A DNA stretch of 64,000 bases, taken from assembly GCF_000314995.1 (NCBI RefSeq), contig NZ_BAEO01000051.1:97115-161114 (forward strand), written 5' to 3'. How positions within the stretch are numbered: the first letter of the stretch is position 1; the number at the start of each line of letters is the position of its first letter. Position numbers and translations under genes: made by a program. This DNA is from Paraglaciecola arctica BSs20135. Lineage in GTDB: Bacteria; Pseudomonadota; Gammaproteobacteria; Enterobacterales; Alteromonadaceae. Positions 16,164 to 26,124 of the stretch are shown here, in pieces. The notes under the pieces are model-generated. The model saw only the letters and a program-made list of their open reading frames with translations, ran no database searches and had not been told where the DNA came from.

Positions 16164-18443
16164 CTAATGGGTGGGACTCATAATAAAGACTAATTCACCA
16201 CCGGCCATAATTTCTTGATGGGTAATAAATATTCGCTCAAGTTCTTGGCCATTAAGTATGGCCTTTTTAACGTAGACATTTTTATCTGACTGATTTTCAG
16301 CCCTCACTTTGAAGGTGTTGCCATTATCTAAATTGAGTACCGCACTATTAATCTCGGGGCTACCTAAAACATACTCACCAGATACAGGGTTGACTGGGTA
16401 AAAACCAAGGGCACTGAACAGATACCAAGCAGACATTTGCCCTGCATCTTCGTTACCCGCAAGTCCATCAGGTTTAGTTGTATATAGGTCATCCATGATT
16501 TTTCTGACTAATGCCTGAGTCTTGTGCGGCTGCTCTACGAAGGAGTACAAATAGGGCACATGATGGCTTGGCTCATTACCATGCACATACTGACCTATAT
16601 AACCCGATATCCACTCAGGTACTTCATCCATGCTTTGTTCTACTTCAAACATAGTATCTAACTTATCGGCAAAGGCAGTGTTACCTCCCATTAGTGCTAC
16701 TAAACCTTCGATGTCGTGAGGCACAAAAAAACTATATTGCCAGGCATTGGCCTCGCAATAATCCTCAGGATGATAAGCATTTTCATCAAAAGGTTGGCGA
16801 AATTGACCTTGCTGGTCTAAAGCGCGCATGAAGCCGGTTTGGGAGTCAAAATGTTTACGATAGTTTTGGGCGCGTTCATTAAACTCTTGGTACAAGGCGT
16901 CTTCGCCCAAATCTTTGGCTAACGCGGCAATGGCCCAATCATCAAAGGCATACTCAAGGGTAAGAGACACATTCCATTTACGTTCTTCAAAAGGTACAAA
17001 ACCTAGTTCTTGGTAACTTGCTAGGCCAAATTTTTGTTGTGTTGCGCTTTGTATTGCTGCATCCAAAATGTCTTTTGGATCTTCTTTTAACAGGCCTTTT
17101 TTATAAGCATCCACTAATACAGGCACGCTGTGATAACCCATCATCATGTCTGTTTCATTTCCTTGAAAGTTCCAAACAGGTAGTCTACCTGCGACCTTAT
17201 AATGATCCATTATGGAGGTCATCATTTGACTGCTGCGATCAGGATCAACTATGGTTTTCCACGGATGTAAGGCTCTGAAAGTATCCCAAAGAGAGAAAAA
17301 TTCGTAGCGTGGTTCGCCGTTTTTAGCAAAACCACTACTAGTATGAATATTACCGTCTGGCCCTTTATAACGGCCGTCAGAATCAGAAAATACCCGTGGA
17401 GCAAGGGAAGCGTGATACATAGCCGTATAGAATTGGCGCATATTGTCAGTATCTGCTTGGATTTCAACTTTGCTTAATTCGTTTTTCCAAGCCTGTTTGG
17501 CTTCCTTTCGAGTCTGCTCAAAGGTTTTGTCGCCGCCTTCTGCGAAAAAATTGTTTTTGGCGTTATCTATGCTGACTGAACTGATAGCCGTGCGCACTTC
17601 CACCACTTTTGATTGATTGAGGTCGAATTCAAACTCCGCCGCAATTTCAACACCTTGATGGGCTTTACCTACACTTGGTTGACCGTCTTTATTGATGACA
17701 TAATCTTTGATCGGTGCTGAAAATTGGGTGTAAAAGTACACGCGCTGATCCGGCGCCCAACCAGTCGACTTACGATAGCCAGCTATGGTGCGTTCATCGA
17801 TAATCTGAATAGATGATCCTAAGGTTTTATCCCAATTTCTGCTGTATCCAAGATCTAACCTGACAACACCAGTTTGGGTGTCTGCTGAATAGTTATAACG
17901 CTGATAACCAGTACGTAACCCAGCCGTTAATTCAACCTGTATGGAGTAGTCGTCGAGCATCACCTGATAATATCCAGGTGATGCCGATTCTTGTTGATGA
18001 GAAAAGTGGGAGGCTATGCTGCCTTGTTTGGGGCCACCTTCTAACGCTAGTCGTTTAAAAGGTTTGGTTATGGGCATGAAGGAAATATCGTACAAGTCGC
18101 CAGCACCTGTGCCGGAAAGGTGAGTATGACTGAAACCCGCGATGACATTGTCGGGATAAAAATAGCCTGAAATCCAGTCCCAACCTGTGCGTCCATTGTC
18201 TGGGCTAAGTTGCACCATTCCATGGGGAACAGTTGCTCCGGGAAAGGTTTTGCCTTTTCCGTCTGTACCAATAAAAAGGTCAACAAAATCTGTTGGGTCA
18301 AACTCTTTGTTCTCAGTTTGACTAGAGACAATAGAGGCTTGTTCGGTCTTAGTAGCAAGGTTACATGCCACTAAACCCATGGAAGCAACTATAAACAATA
18401 GGTAGGGCAGGGGAGCATTTATCAATGTACGACTTTTCTTCAT
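16164..18443 (-). CDS. GH92 alpha-mannosidase B, lipoprotein
   Basis: A 759-residue GH92 enzyme with a lipobox (SMGLVAC, Cys27), so it is anchored in the envelope. Motifs: GKTFPGATVPHGMVQLSPD (65-83), GFSHTHLSGTGAGDL, SLWDTFRALHP, the catalytic-acid segment DYCEANAWQY (E564), HGNEPSHHVPYLY (621-633) and GNEDAGQMSAWYLFSALGF. The HGNEPxHH loop is the common form in GH92 enzymes that trim alpha-1,2-linked mannose, but linkage cannot be proven here. It is preceded by the isomerase gene (6-base gap) and followed by GH92 A. Confidence 0.94.
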   Translation of the reverse strand: MKKSRTLINAPLPYLLFIVASMGLVACNLATKTEQASIVSSQTENKEFDPTDFVDLFIGTDGKGKTFPGATVPHGMVQLSPDNGRTGWDWISGYFYPDNVIAGFSHTHLSGTGAGDLYDISFMPITKPFKRLALEGGPKQGSIASHFSHQQESASPGYYQVMLDDYSIQVELTAGLRTGYQRYNYSADTQTGVVRLDLGYSRNWDKTLGSSIQIIDERTIAGYRKSTGWAPDQRVYFYTQFSAPIKDYVINKDGQPSVGKAHQGVEIAAEFEFDLNQSKVVEVRTAISSVSIDNAKNNFFAEGGDKTFEQTRKEAKQAWKNELSKVEIQADTDNMRQFYTAMYHASLAPRVFSDSDGRYKGPDGNIHTSSGFAKNGEPRYEFFSLWDTFRALHPWKTIVDPDRSSQMMTSIMDHYKVAGRLPVWNFQGNETDMMMGYHSVPVLVDAYKKGLLKEDPKDILDAAIQSATQQKFGLASYQELGFVPFEERKWNVSLTLEYAFDDWAIAALAKDLGEDALYQEFNERAQNYRKHFDSQTGFMRALDQQGQFRQPFDENAYHPEDYCEANAWQYSFFVPHDIEGLVALMGGNTAFADKLDTMFEVEQSMDEVPEWISGYIGQYVHGNEPSHHVPYLYSFVEQPHKTQALVRKIMDDLYTTKPDGLAGNEDAGQMSAWYLFSALGFYPVNPVSGEYVLGSPEINSAVLNLDNGNTFKVRAENQSDKNVYVKKAILNGQELERIFITHQEIMAGGELVFIMSPTH

Positions 18444-18449
18444 TATTGT

Positions 18450-19622
18450 TCAGCCCAGAGTCTTAAGTACTTCAAAGCAGGCGCCTAAAGTATGGTAATC
18501 ACACTTAGACCCGGCGGCACTTTTTTCATCTGAGTATTTGCTATTGTCTCTGTGTAAAACCCGAAACCAAGCACCGTATTTATGGTCGACCATATGTTGC
18601 CAACTGTATTGCCACAGCGCCTGATAAGCATCGAGAAACTGCTGCTCAGCTGTCACTTTGTACAACATGGACGCGGCCGCAAAACTTTCGGCTTGTACCC
18701 AAAAATATTTATCGTCGTCACAACATTCACCATCTGGGGCAAAACCGTAGATCAGCCCGCCATGCTGTTTGTCCCAAGACTTTGCATAAGCACGTTCAAA
18801 CAATTGTTTGGCTTGTTGTATCCACTTTGGATCTGCTGAATGTTTATGTAAAGTGAGTAAAAGTTTGCTCCATTCAGTTTGGTGACCTGGCTGAAATCCC
18901 CAAGGGCGATACAAGTTTTTAGGATCATGCTTGTTGTATTCCCAATCCGGTTGGAAGTCGGTTTTATAATGTTCCCAAATAAGATTGTCGGTTAAAGCGG
19001 CTTGTTTGAATGCAATATTTTCTGCCAGAGTAGTGGCTCGAATTAAGAACTTTTTATCGTTGCTTGCTTCGTATGCGGCCAACATAGCTTCGCACATATG
19101 CATATTTGAATTTTGGCCACGGTAGTCACTTAACACTCCATCTGCGCTTATTTCGTCGGCATAGAGTCCATGTTCAGGTAACCAGAAACGATCTTCTAGT
19201 TGTTGGTAGACCATATCTAAAGAATCATTGTTATCGATAATACCTGCTTTTTTACAGGCAGCGTAAGCGAGAAGAACAAAGGCATAACCGTAAGCTTGTT
19301 GCGTCATGTCCTGAGGCTGGTTGTCTTGTATCGTCCATGCATAACCAGCGGCGTCTTCGCACCAATGGTGATTTTCGAGAAAGGCTAAACCATGTTTAGC
19401 TACGTCGATATATTCGGGGCGATTAAGCACTCGTGCTGCTGTGGCATAGTTGACTATGATGCGGGTGCTGCTGACCAATTGTTTAAAACCAGGGTCAAAT
19501 ACAGTGCCATCGTCTTTGTAATTTTGATGGTAACCACCATTAGGATCGATAACCTTAGGATCGTAAAAATCCATAATGTCCTGACAATGTTTAAGCAAAA
19601 ATGTTTGATCATAAAAATTCAT
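18450..19622 (-). CDS. Mannose isomerase / AGE-family 2-epimerase
   Basis: A 390-residue (alpha/alpha)6-barrel protein of the N-acylglucosamine 2-epimerase family. Conserved segments include QQAYGYAFVLLAYAA, RGQNSNMHMCEAMLAAYEAS, PWGFQPGHQTEWSKLL (general acid-base His), KYFWVQAESFAAASML and CDYHTLGACFEV. In marine mannoside pathways this enzyme converts free D-mannose to D-fructose, which the adjoining kinase phosphorylates. That assignment fits the operon better than GlcNAc epimerisation. It overlaps the kinase gene by four bases (ATGA). It has no signal peptide and is cytoplasmic. Confidence 0.87.
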   Translation of the reverse strand: MNFYDQTFLLKHCQDIMDFYDPKVIDPNGGYHQNYKDDGTVFDPGFKQLVSSTRIIVNYATAARVLNRPEYIDVAKHGLAFLENHHWCEDAAGYAWTIQDNQPQDMTQQAYGYAFVLLAYAACKKAGIIDNNDSLDMVYQQLEDRFWLPEHGLYADEISADGVLSDYRGQNSNMHMCEAMLAAYEASNDKKFLIRATTLAENIAFKQAALTDNLIWEHYKTDFQPDWEYNKHDPKNLYRPWGFQPGHQTEWSKLLLTLHKHSADPKWIQQAKQLFERAYAKSWDKQHGGLIYGFAPDGECCDDDKYFWVQAESFAAASMLYKVTAEQQFLDAYQALWQYSWQHMVDHKYGAWFRVLHRDNSKYSDEKSAAGSKCDYHTLGACFEVLKTLG

Positions 19623-20632
19623 AATAGCTTCCCTTGGAGAAGTTGGCTGATGGCATCAGCATTGAAACCGGATTGAGTATGTAAATCGCTTGCTGCCTGA
19701 AAAGATGGTAGCGCAGGGAAAGCACCTGGTTGGCTGACGGCAATTGCGCCGCAACAACTGGCAAAGGCGATCACTTCGGATACTGTTTGACTAGAGGTAA
19801 GGGCCTTGATGGGATCGGCTAAATGACTCAACAAAAACAACATGCCACCAATAAATCCATCACCACCCGCAGTGGTATCTACGGCTTTTATTTTTGGTGG
19901 GTTCACTTGGCCATGATGACCTTCACAATAATAATCAATTTGGCCTTCACCATCGGTTATTATTAACAATTCACAGTGCTGCGCCAAACATTTTGCAATG
20001 TAAGACTCTGCTTGGCCATCACTAAGGTAGTCAAATTCGTCTTTGGATAGTTTCACTAAATGTGACTGAAATACCAGTTCATTAACCAAAGCACGGTCCG
20101 CTTGGCCGTCTTCCCAGAGGTTATGCCTTAGGTTTACATCAAAGCTTACAAGGCACTGCTGCGCTCTTGCCTGAGTCACTATTTCACGGGTGCAAGAGGC
20201 AATATCTGCGGTGGTTAAGGTGTTACTGCAAAAATGGAAAACAGGTGAGTCCACAAACCATCTGGCATCAACTTGCTGGCTAGTAAACAAAACATCAGCA
20301 CTGTTGTCTCGATAAAATGAAAAACTACGATCACCAGTGTCATCAAGCATCACAAATGCTAAAGCGGTTTTTGCGCTAGGGTGACGGGTCAATAACTCTG
20401 TGTTCACGCCGTATTGGGTAAGGGCGGTTTGTAGGAAGTCTCCGAATGCGTCTTTACCTACTTGCCCAGCAAATTTAGCGTTACCGCCTAATTTAGCGAC
20501 AGCCACTGCCGAATTAGCTGGTGCACCACCTGGATATTGTCTAAATGACGGTAACATTAATTTATCTTGTTCAATCACATCTTGGTGCAAAAAATCAATT
20601 AGCGCCTCACCGAAGCATAAAACTGGTCTCAT
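19619..20632 (-). CDS. PfkB-family fructokinase (possibly mannokinase)
   Basis: The protein from the ATG at 20632 has about 337 residues and begins MRPVLCFGEALIDFLHQ. This start overlaps the permease stop (ATGA); a longer frame extends upstream but lies inside the permease gene. PfkB signatures are FRQYPGGAPANSAVAVAKLG near the N-terminus and the C-terminal catalytic DTTAGGDGFIGGML. It should phosphorylate the fructose made by the isomerase to fructose-6-phosphate. Direct phosphorylation of mannose is the alternative, but then the isomerase would be redundant. Confidence 0.88.
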   Translation of the reverse strand: MRPVLCFGEALIDFLHQDVIEQDKLMLPSFRQYPGGAPANSAVAVAKLGGNAKFAGQVGKDAFGDFLQTALTQYGVNTELLTRHPSAKTALAFVMLDDTGDRSFSFYRDNSADVLFTSQQVDARWFVDSPVFHFCSNTLTTADIASCTREIVTQARAQQCLVSFDVNLRHNLWEDGQADRALVNELVFQSHLVKLSKDEFDYLSDGQAESYIAKCLAQHCELLIITDGEGQIDYYCEGHHGQVNPPKIKAVDTTAGGDGFIGGMLFLLSHLADPIKALTSSQTVSEVIAFASCCGAIAVSQPGAFPALPSFQAASDLHTQSGFNADAISQLLQGKLL

Positions 20633-21903
20633 ACAGTTTGTTCTCCAGTTTTGTTGGCTGCAGCCAAGTCTGCTGCATCTGGTCTTGAGCCATAAAGGGC
20701 ATACCAACTAATATAAATATAGGCAAATGCAGGCACTAAAAAGCTCATTTGTACTGAAGTAAGATCTGCTACTAATCCTTGTAGTAAAGGCAACAATGCG
20801 CCGCCTACAATACCTTGAACCAATAGACCTGAACCGCGACTGGTTAATTTCCCAAGTCCAGTGATGGCCATAGAAAAGATTGTCGGGAACATGATTGAGT
20901 TAAACAAACCTACCGCTAATATGGTCCACATGGCTATAGGTCCTTCACTGCCAACTGAAACAAGTATAAAAACGATGGCTAACACACTGTTCACGGCAAG
21001 GATGATGTTAGGTTTGATATAAAAAGTCAGAGCAGCGCCAATAAATCGGCCAATGAGGGCTGCGCCCCAATAATAAGAAATCATCTTACTGGCATCATAA
21101 TTACTCATAGACATAATATGAGACTCTGCAAAGTAGTTAACCAGATAACTTCCCACTGACACTTCTGCGCCCACATACATAAATATGGCAATGGCACCAA
21201 ATACTAGTCTTTTGTGTTGCCAAACTGAGTCGTTAGCTGACTCTGATTCATCAGCAGGATCACCACTGGTAATCACAGGCAATTTCAAAAACATAAATAT
21301 GCCCGCAGTAGCCAAAGCCACTCCAGCTAGAATTAAATAGGGTAATTGCACCGCTTCAGCTGTGACCACAGCTACGCCACCACCAAATATAAGGGCAGCA
21401 CCAAACATTGGACCCAAGGTATGGCCAAGTGAATTGATAGCTTGGGCTAAGTTGAGTCGGCTTGCTGCAGTACGCGCTTCACCCAAAACAACCACATAGG
21501 GATTTGCTGAAACCTGTAAAATTGTGATCCCCGAGGCCAACACGAATAAAGCAAACAAAAAGACAAAATAAACTTCCATCTCAGCAGCAGGGTAAAAAAT
21601 ACTACAACCAGCAGCGATACCAATTAGGCCTATAATAATGCCTTTTTTGAAGCCCACTTTTTCTATTAAACGCCCAGCAAAAGGTGATACCACAAAATAA
21701 GCGCCAAAGAAGCAAAATTGCACCAATCCAGCTTCCAGATAACTCAAATCAAAAGCGGCTTTTAAATGTGGGATCAACACATCATTCAATGCGGTGATAA
21801 AGCCCCAGATAAAAAACAATGAAGTCATAACGATAAATGCAAAGCGTCTATTTGAGTCTGTGCCAGTACTTTGTGGCACAGAATTAGGTATTGGTCCGGC
21901 CAT
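20629..21903 (-). CDS. FHS-family sugar:proton symporter (mannose permease candidate)
   Basis: A 424-residue MFS protein with about 12 hydrophobic segments. The FHS (FucP/NagP/glucose-galactose) signature is seen in FFIWGFITALNDVLIPHLK, QVSANPYVVVLGE, and LNLAQAINSLGHTLGP. It sits directly after GH92 C (no spacing) and before the fructokinase (4-base overlap), so its likely cargo is mannose released by the GH92 enzymes. It could also carry a small manno-oligosaccharide, though FHS proteins usually carry monosaccharides. Confidence 0.9.
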   Translation of the reverse strand: MAGPIPNSVPQSTGTDSNRRFAFIVMTSLFFIWGFITALNDVLIPHLKAAFDLSYLEAGLVQFCFFGAYFVVSPFAGRLIEKVGFKKGIIIGLIGIAAGCSIFYPAAEMEVYFVFLFALFVLASGITILQVSANPYVVVLGEARTAASRLNLAQAINSLGHTLGPMFGAALIFGGGVAVVTAEAVQLPYLILAGVALATAGIFMFLKLPVITSGDPADESESANDSVWQHKRLVFGAIAIFMYVGAEVSVGSYLVNYFAESHIMSMSNYDASKMISYYWGAALIGRFIGAALTFYIKPNIILAVNSVLAIVFILVSVGSEGPIAMWTILAVGLFNSIMFPTIFSMAITGLGKLTSRGSGLLVQGIVGGALLPLLQGLVADLTSVQMSFLVPAFAYIYISWYALYGSRPDAADLAAANKTGEQTV

Positions 21904-24261
21904 TTATTTAGTCCTTTTTAAATCGTTGAGGTTGTCATGTAATGACATTGAGTAGGGTTGTGCACTGATGTCGGTTGCCCAATTAATATTTGGCTCTGCA
22001 GCCATTTCAAAAGTGAGGGTTCCGCCTTGCTGAACAGCTTGTGAAGACAACCACGTTTTTTCATGTGCCTGACCATTAAGCAGGGTTTTCTGTACATACA
22101 TATTGTTTTTACTATTGTTTTTTGCAGATATTTCGAAGGTATTGCCGTTCTCAAGTTGCAAGGTGACTTTATCAAACAAAGGCCCGCCAAACACATATTG
22201 GTCTACGCCCGGTGTAACTGGATAAAATCCCATTGAGCTAAATATATACCAAGCAGATGTTTGCCCATTGTCTTCATCACCACAATAACCATCTGGTGTT
22301 GCAGAGTAGAGAGAGTCCATCACTTCACGTACTTTTTGTTGTGTTTTCCATGGTTGGGATGCGTAGTTATAAAGATAAATCATATGCTGAACAGGTTGGT
22401 TGCCGTGAGCATAGTTACCCATATTAACAATTTGCATTTCACGTATTTCATGGATAGTGAAGCCATAATATGAATCGTCGAATAAAGGCGGCATTTCAAA
22501 AACCTCATCCAATTTAGCAGCAAAATTCTGGGTGCCGCCCATCAAGGTTTTAAGGCCTTCAATATCGTGAAAAACTGACCATGTATAATGTAAGCTGTTA
22601 CCTTCAGTGAAGGCATCACCCCATTTGAGAGGATTGAACGGCGATTGAAAACTACCGTCTTCATTTTTCCCACGCATCCAGCCACTTTCAGGATCAAATA
22701 CATTTTTATAATTTAATGAACGCGCTCTGAATTTTTCAGCGTCGGCGTCTTTACCAAGTTTTTTGGCGAGCTGATAGATATTAAAATCGGCAAATGCATA
22801 TTCTAAAGTCCGTGCTGCATTTTCATGAATACCCACATCATATGGCACGTAACCTAGTTCATTATAATAATCTACGCCCTCTCTGCCTACTGAGCTTACT
22901 GGGCGACCTTTATCAACTTCGGCATTTTTCAAAATTGCTTCATACAGTATGTCTATTTCGTCATCTGCGTTTGCTTTAAGGTATGCGTCAGCAATATTAA
23001 TGGCTGAGTTTGAACCAATCATAACACCGCGGTGACCAGGACTGGCCCACTCTGGCAACCAGCCAGACTCTTTATAGGTATTTGCGAGACCTTGCATAAT
23101 TTGTGTATTCATTTCGGGGTACATCATATTAAAGAAAGGAAATACCGCTCGAAATGTGTCCCAAAAACCATTGTCAGTGAACATGTAACCTGGCAAAACT
23201 TCGCCATTGTATGGACTGTAATGCACTATTTTATTATTAGCATCATACTCATAAAACTTCCGTGGAAACTGCAACACACGGTACAGAGAAGAATAAAAAG
23301 TTCGGATGTTATCAATATTGCTATCTTCTACGCGAATTTTGCTTAATTCTTGTTGCCACGCTTGATTGGCTTTTGCTCGGGTTTCATCGAAATTGTCGCT
23401 GCCAATCTCTCGTTGTAGATTAAGTTCGGCCTGTTCAAGGCTAATAAAAGAGGATGCCACTTTTACATTTACTTGTTCACCGCGCTTGGTTTTGAAACCT
23501 AAGATTGCGCCTACATGATCACCTGCACTTTCCAGTGAATCTGCCTTGAGTGCATAATCATCATGCCAGGTATGGGTTACTTCAAAATCTTTATCAAAAA
23601 CCGCAACAAAATAATTATGAAAATTATCGGGGACACCACCGTGGTTATTACGGGCATATCCCACTACTTTTCGTTGTTTTGGAAATATTTTAACCATAGA
23701 GCCTTTTTTAAAGGCGTCCAAAAGAATATATGATTGTTCAGAGTCAGGAAAAGTGAAGCGAAATTGTGCCCCTCTGTCGCTGGGAGCAAGTTCTGCCACA
23801 ACGTCATGATCGGCTAAATAAACCCGGTAATAATCTGGCGAAGCCTGTTCGGCTTTGTGGGAAAACCAAGAAGCCCGATCATCTTCATTAAACTTCAATT
23901 CACCAGTGATGGGCATAAACGCAAATGCACCGTAATCATTTAGCCATGGACTTGGTTGGTGGGTTTGTTTGATGCCACGAATTTTGTTGTCGTCGTACTT
24001 GTAAGTCCAACCATCACCAATAGGCGCCGTCATAGGTGTCCAGGAATTCATTGCCCATGGTTTAGTGATTGCAGGATAAGTATTGCCATTTGATAGGCTA
24101 AACTCTGAATCTGTGCCCATCAACGGGTTGACGTATTGTACGAGGTTTTCTTTGACTAAGTTTACTGGGCTCTTTTTAATTGGTTTCTCAATTGATTTTT
24201 CAGCTGAACATCCAGCCAAAAGCACAGCGACAATAAAATAGTATTTTGATAGTGTTTTCAT
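21904..24261 (-). CDS. GH92 alpha-mannosidase C (third subgroup), lipoprotein
   Basis: A 785-residue GH92 enzyme with lipobox VLLAGC (Cys18). It belongs to the subgroup with MGTDSEFSLSNGNTYPAITK and GDGWTYKYDDNKIRGIKQTH in place of the FPGAxVPFGMVQLSPD form. Other motifs: GFWDTFRAVFPFF-like (DNGFWDTFRA), FTEGNSLHYTW containing the catalytic acid, HGNQPVQHMIYLY, and GDEDNGQTSAWYIFSSMGF. The HGNQPVQH variation implies a different linkage preference from B and D. It is the first gene of the minus-strand operon, 104 bp downstream of a LacI-type operator. Confidence 0.94.
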   Translation of the reverse strand: MKTLSKYYFIVAVLLAGCSAEKSIEKPIKKSPVNLVKENLVQYVNPLMGTDSEFSLSNGNTYPAITKPWAMNSWTPMTAPIGDGWTYKYDDNKIRGIKQTHQPSPWLNDYGAFAFMPITGELKFNEDDRASWFSHKAEQASPDYYRVYLADHDVVAELAPSDRGAQFRFTFPDSEQSYILLDAFKKGSMVKIFPKQRKVVGYARNNHGGVPDNFHNYFVAVFDKDFEVTHTWHDDYALKADSLESAGDHVGAILGFKTKRGEQVNVKVASSFISLEQAELNLQREIGSDNFDETRAKANQAWQQELSKIRVEDSNIDNIRTFYSSLYRVLQFPRKFYEYDANNKIVHYSPYNGEVLPGYMFTDNGFWDTFRAVFPFFNMMYPEMNTQIMQGLANTYKESGWLPEWASPGHRGVMIGSNSAINIADAYLKANADDEIDILYEAILKNAEVDKGRPVSSVGREGVDYYNELGYVPYDVGIHENAARTLEYAFADFNIYQLAKKLGKDADAEKFRARSLNYKNVFDPESGWMRGKNEDGSFQSPFNPLKWGDAFTEGNSLHYTWSVFHDIEGLKTLMGGTQNFAAKLDEVFEMPPLFDDSYYGFTIHEIREMQIVNMGNYAHGNQPVQHMIYLYNYASQPWKTQQKVREVMDSLYSATPDGYCGDEDNGQTSAWYIFSSMGFYPVTPGVDQYVFGGPLFDKVTLQLENGNTFEISAKNNSKNNMYVQKTLLNGQAHEKTWLSSQAVQQGGTLTFEMAAEPNINWATDISAQPYSMSLHDNLNDLKRTK

Positions 24262-24640
24262 TTTAAAAATTCATCCAAAGACAACTCATGTGGAGACGTT
24301 TAGTCCAAATGCTGTAAGGTTCAGGTAAAAAGTAATATACGAAATCAAATTAGTTTGGTATATTTGCAATCGATTACATTAATAACAATATTATAACAAC
24401 AATATTGATTATTCAACTAGATTCGAGTTAATTGCTGATTAAACTCTAACTATATGAATAAAATCATTTAAATTTAAAATAATGGCATTTTGTTAGTCGC
24501 TAAAATGTAAGTGTAATGTATTTTTATCTTTAAAATATGTGACGAATAGCTTGTCGAATTGAATGTACTCCGTTACATTCGAGATATCTGCCCACACAAT
24601 AATAAGTGATTTTGGGTTTCAACTGGACTGAAAATTTTAG
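24262..24640. promoter_or_regulatory. Divergent control region between GH92 operon and LacI gene
   Basis: This A/T-rich 379-bp region holds one copy of the shared 14-bp operator at 24365-24378, 104 bases before the GH92 C start. A second, unrelated inverted repeat, GAATGTA-ctccgt-TACATTC, lies at 24561-24580, about 60 bases before lacI. The latter may be the autoregulatory or another regulator's site. No clear sigma-70 boxes were assigned. Confidence 0.6.
24365..24378. promoter_or_regulatory. LacI-family operator, copy 1 (TGCAATCGATTACA)
   Basis: The 14-mer is a near-perfect palindrome centred on CG (TGcAATCGATTaCA). It is identical to 26012-26025 and is the exact reverse complement of 26111-26124. 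CG-centred palindromes with AATCGATT cores are typical of LacI-family operators. It precedes the minus-strand mannosidase operon. Confidence 0.85.
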
Positions 24641-25654
24641 ATGACAACGGTAAAAGAAGTATGCAGATTAGCTGGTGTATCTACCGCTACGGTTTCTCGT
24701 GCGTTAAAAAACCCTGAGTTAGTCTCGGCTAAAACACGAGAGCGCGTTTTTAAGGCCGTGCAAGAGTCTGGTTACCGTCCTAATATGTTGGCTTCTAGTG
24801 TTAAAACAGGTAAGTCCAATTCACTAGTTGTGTTAGTCCCCAATCTAAGTAACCCATTTTTTATGCGGATCATCCAAGGCATTGAACAAGCAGCCCACGA
24901 ACAAGGTTATTCTGTTTTGCTGGGGGATACCCAAGGAGAGCCTGCAAGGGAACATGAAATTGCCGGTATGGTTTTATCGAATAGAGCAGATGGATTAATA
25001 CATCTCGACCATTCTTTTCCTTTTTCTGCTAACGATGCACACCTGGCAGAACGTGTGCCTGTAGTAAGCGTATGTGAGAGAATTATGGGAGACAAAGAGT
25101 TTCCTGTTATCGAATTAGATAATTATGCCGCGACCCGCTCTTTGGCTAAACATCTGGTCAATTACGGACATAAAAAATTTGGTATCATTGCTGGGCAAAG
25201 AGATAGCCAAATACATCTTGATAGATTAGCGGGTATTAAAGACGTTTTTGCCACTGAAGGTATTAGTTTTAATGAGGATATGATTGTTGGTGGTGCCTAC
25301 TCAATCGAAATGGGTCAGCAAGGCGCGCGTGATTTAATGGCAAAAGAAAACAGACCTACTGCTATTTTTTGTTTCAATGATGACATTGCCCTTGGCACAG
25401 TGTTCGAGCTAAAACGAATGGGCATTCGTATACCTCAAGACGTCTCTGTAGTTGGTTTTGATAATATCAAGGTTTCAGCTTTTATCGACCCGCCACTAAC
25501 CACTATTGACCAACCTGCTCATGACATGGGCCGCAGGGCAGTGGAAGTGGTATTGCAAATTATTAAAGGCGTGCCTTTAAAGCGTAACAGGGAAATATTT
25601 CCTTATAATATACTAGAAAGAGAAAGTAGTGGCCCAGTCAATCCAGACTTTTAA
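24641..25654 (+). CDS. LacI-family repressor of the mannoside/N-glycan locus
   Basis: A 337-residue LacI/GalR protein. The N-terminal helix-turn-helix is TTVKEVCRLAGVSTATVSRA and the hinge segment is GYRPNMLASSVKTGKS. It continues with the two-lobed sugar-binding domain (VLVPNLSNPFFMRII, then FCFNDDIALGTVFELKRMGI and DVSVVGFDNIKVS). It is divergent from the GH92 operon and upstream of the TonB receptor. Three identical operators flank it, making it the obvious regulator of both. The effector is probably mannose, a derivative, or a Man-GlcNAc product, but this is inference. Confidence 0.92.
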   Translation: MTTVKEVCRLAGVSTATVSRALKNPELVSAKTRERVFKAVQESGYRPNMLASSVKTGKSNSLVVLVPNLSNPFFMRIIQGIEQAAHEQGYSVLLGDTQGEPAREHEIAGMVLSNRADGLIHLDHSFPFSANDAHLAERVPVVSVCERIMGDKEFPVIELDNYAATRSLAKHLVNYGHKKFGIIAGQRDSQIHLDRLAGIKDVFATEGISFNEDMIVGGAYSIEMGQQGARDLMAKENRPTAIFCFNDDIALGTVFELKRMGIRIPQDVSVVGFDNIKVSAFIDPPLTTIDQPAHDMGRRAVEVVLQIIKGVPLKRNREIFPYNILERESSGPVNPDF

Positions 25655-26011
25655 TCATAGCAAAAAATTTCATATTCCTATGTGTGGACCTAAATAAAAT
25701 TCTTTATAAATCAATTGTGTAGATCGATTTTATGTTAAATGACTGCAAGGATCATAACGATAGATTTGTTGTAGCAATTAACAACTTTTTTCGAAAGCGG
25801 AAGAAGAACCTCCCAGCCCAAAATAGATTGCCTATAACGCTACTAAGACGGGCACATCTCTGGTTTGATATTTTTCTCCTGTTTAGTTGCGAGTAGAAAA
25901 TAAACCCTAAAAATACTTCTTTTAATTATTATACAAAGTTAAATGTTAAATAATTGTACAAATATGTTTGTTTGCAGTTGACAACAAAATGCACCATGAC
26001 TATGATTGTGA

Positions 26012-26025
26012 TGCAATCGATTACA
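26012..26025. promoter_or_regulatory. LacI-family operator, copy 2
   Basis: TGCAATCGATTACA, identical to the 24365-24378 copy. It is 237 to 250 bases upstream of the receptor start and probably acts as the upstream or auxiliary site. Confidence 0.85.
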
Positions 26026-26110
26026 CGTAAAGTAAAATTTAAATGAAAATAAAAAATTACTATCAACCCCATAATAAATATAAATAATAAGCATTATTTC
26101 ACACCAGAGA

Positions 26111-26124
26111 TGTAATCGATTGCA
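26111..26124. promoter_or_regulatory. LacI-family operator, copy 3 (reverse complement)
   Basis: TGTAATCGATTGCA is the exact reverse complement of the other two copies. It lies about 140 bases upstream of the receptor ATG, probably at or just downstream of the promoter, where repressor binding would block transcription. Confidence 0.85.

Noticed and set aside
19619..20707. Longer fructokinase beginning at 20707
   Set aside because: The extra 25 residues overlap the permease gene; the ATGA-overlap start at 20632 begins directly at the conserved PfkB N-terminus.
25655..26000. Hidden gene between lacI and the receptor
   Set aside because: Both strands have frequent stops and no ribosome site; it is a regulatory or empty stretch.
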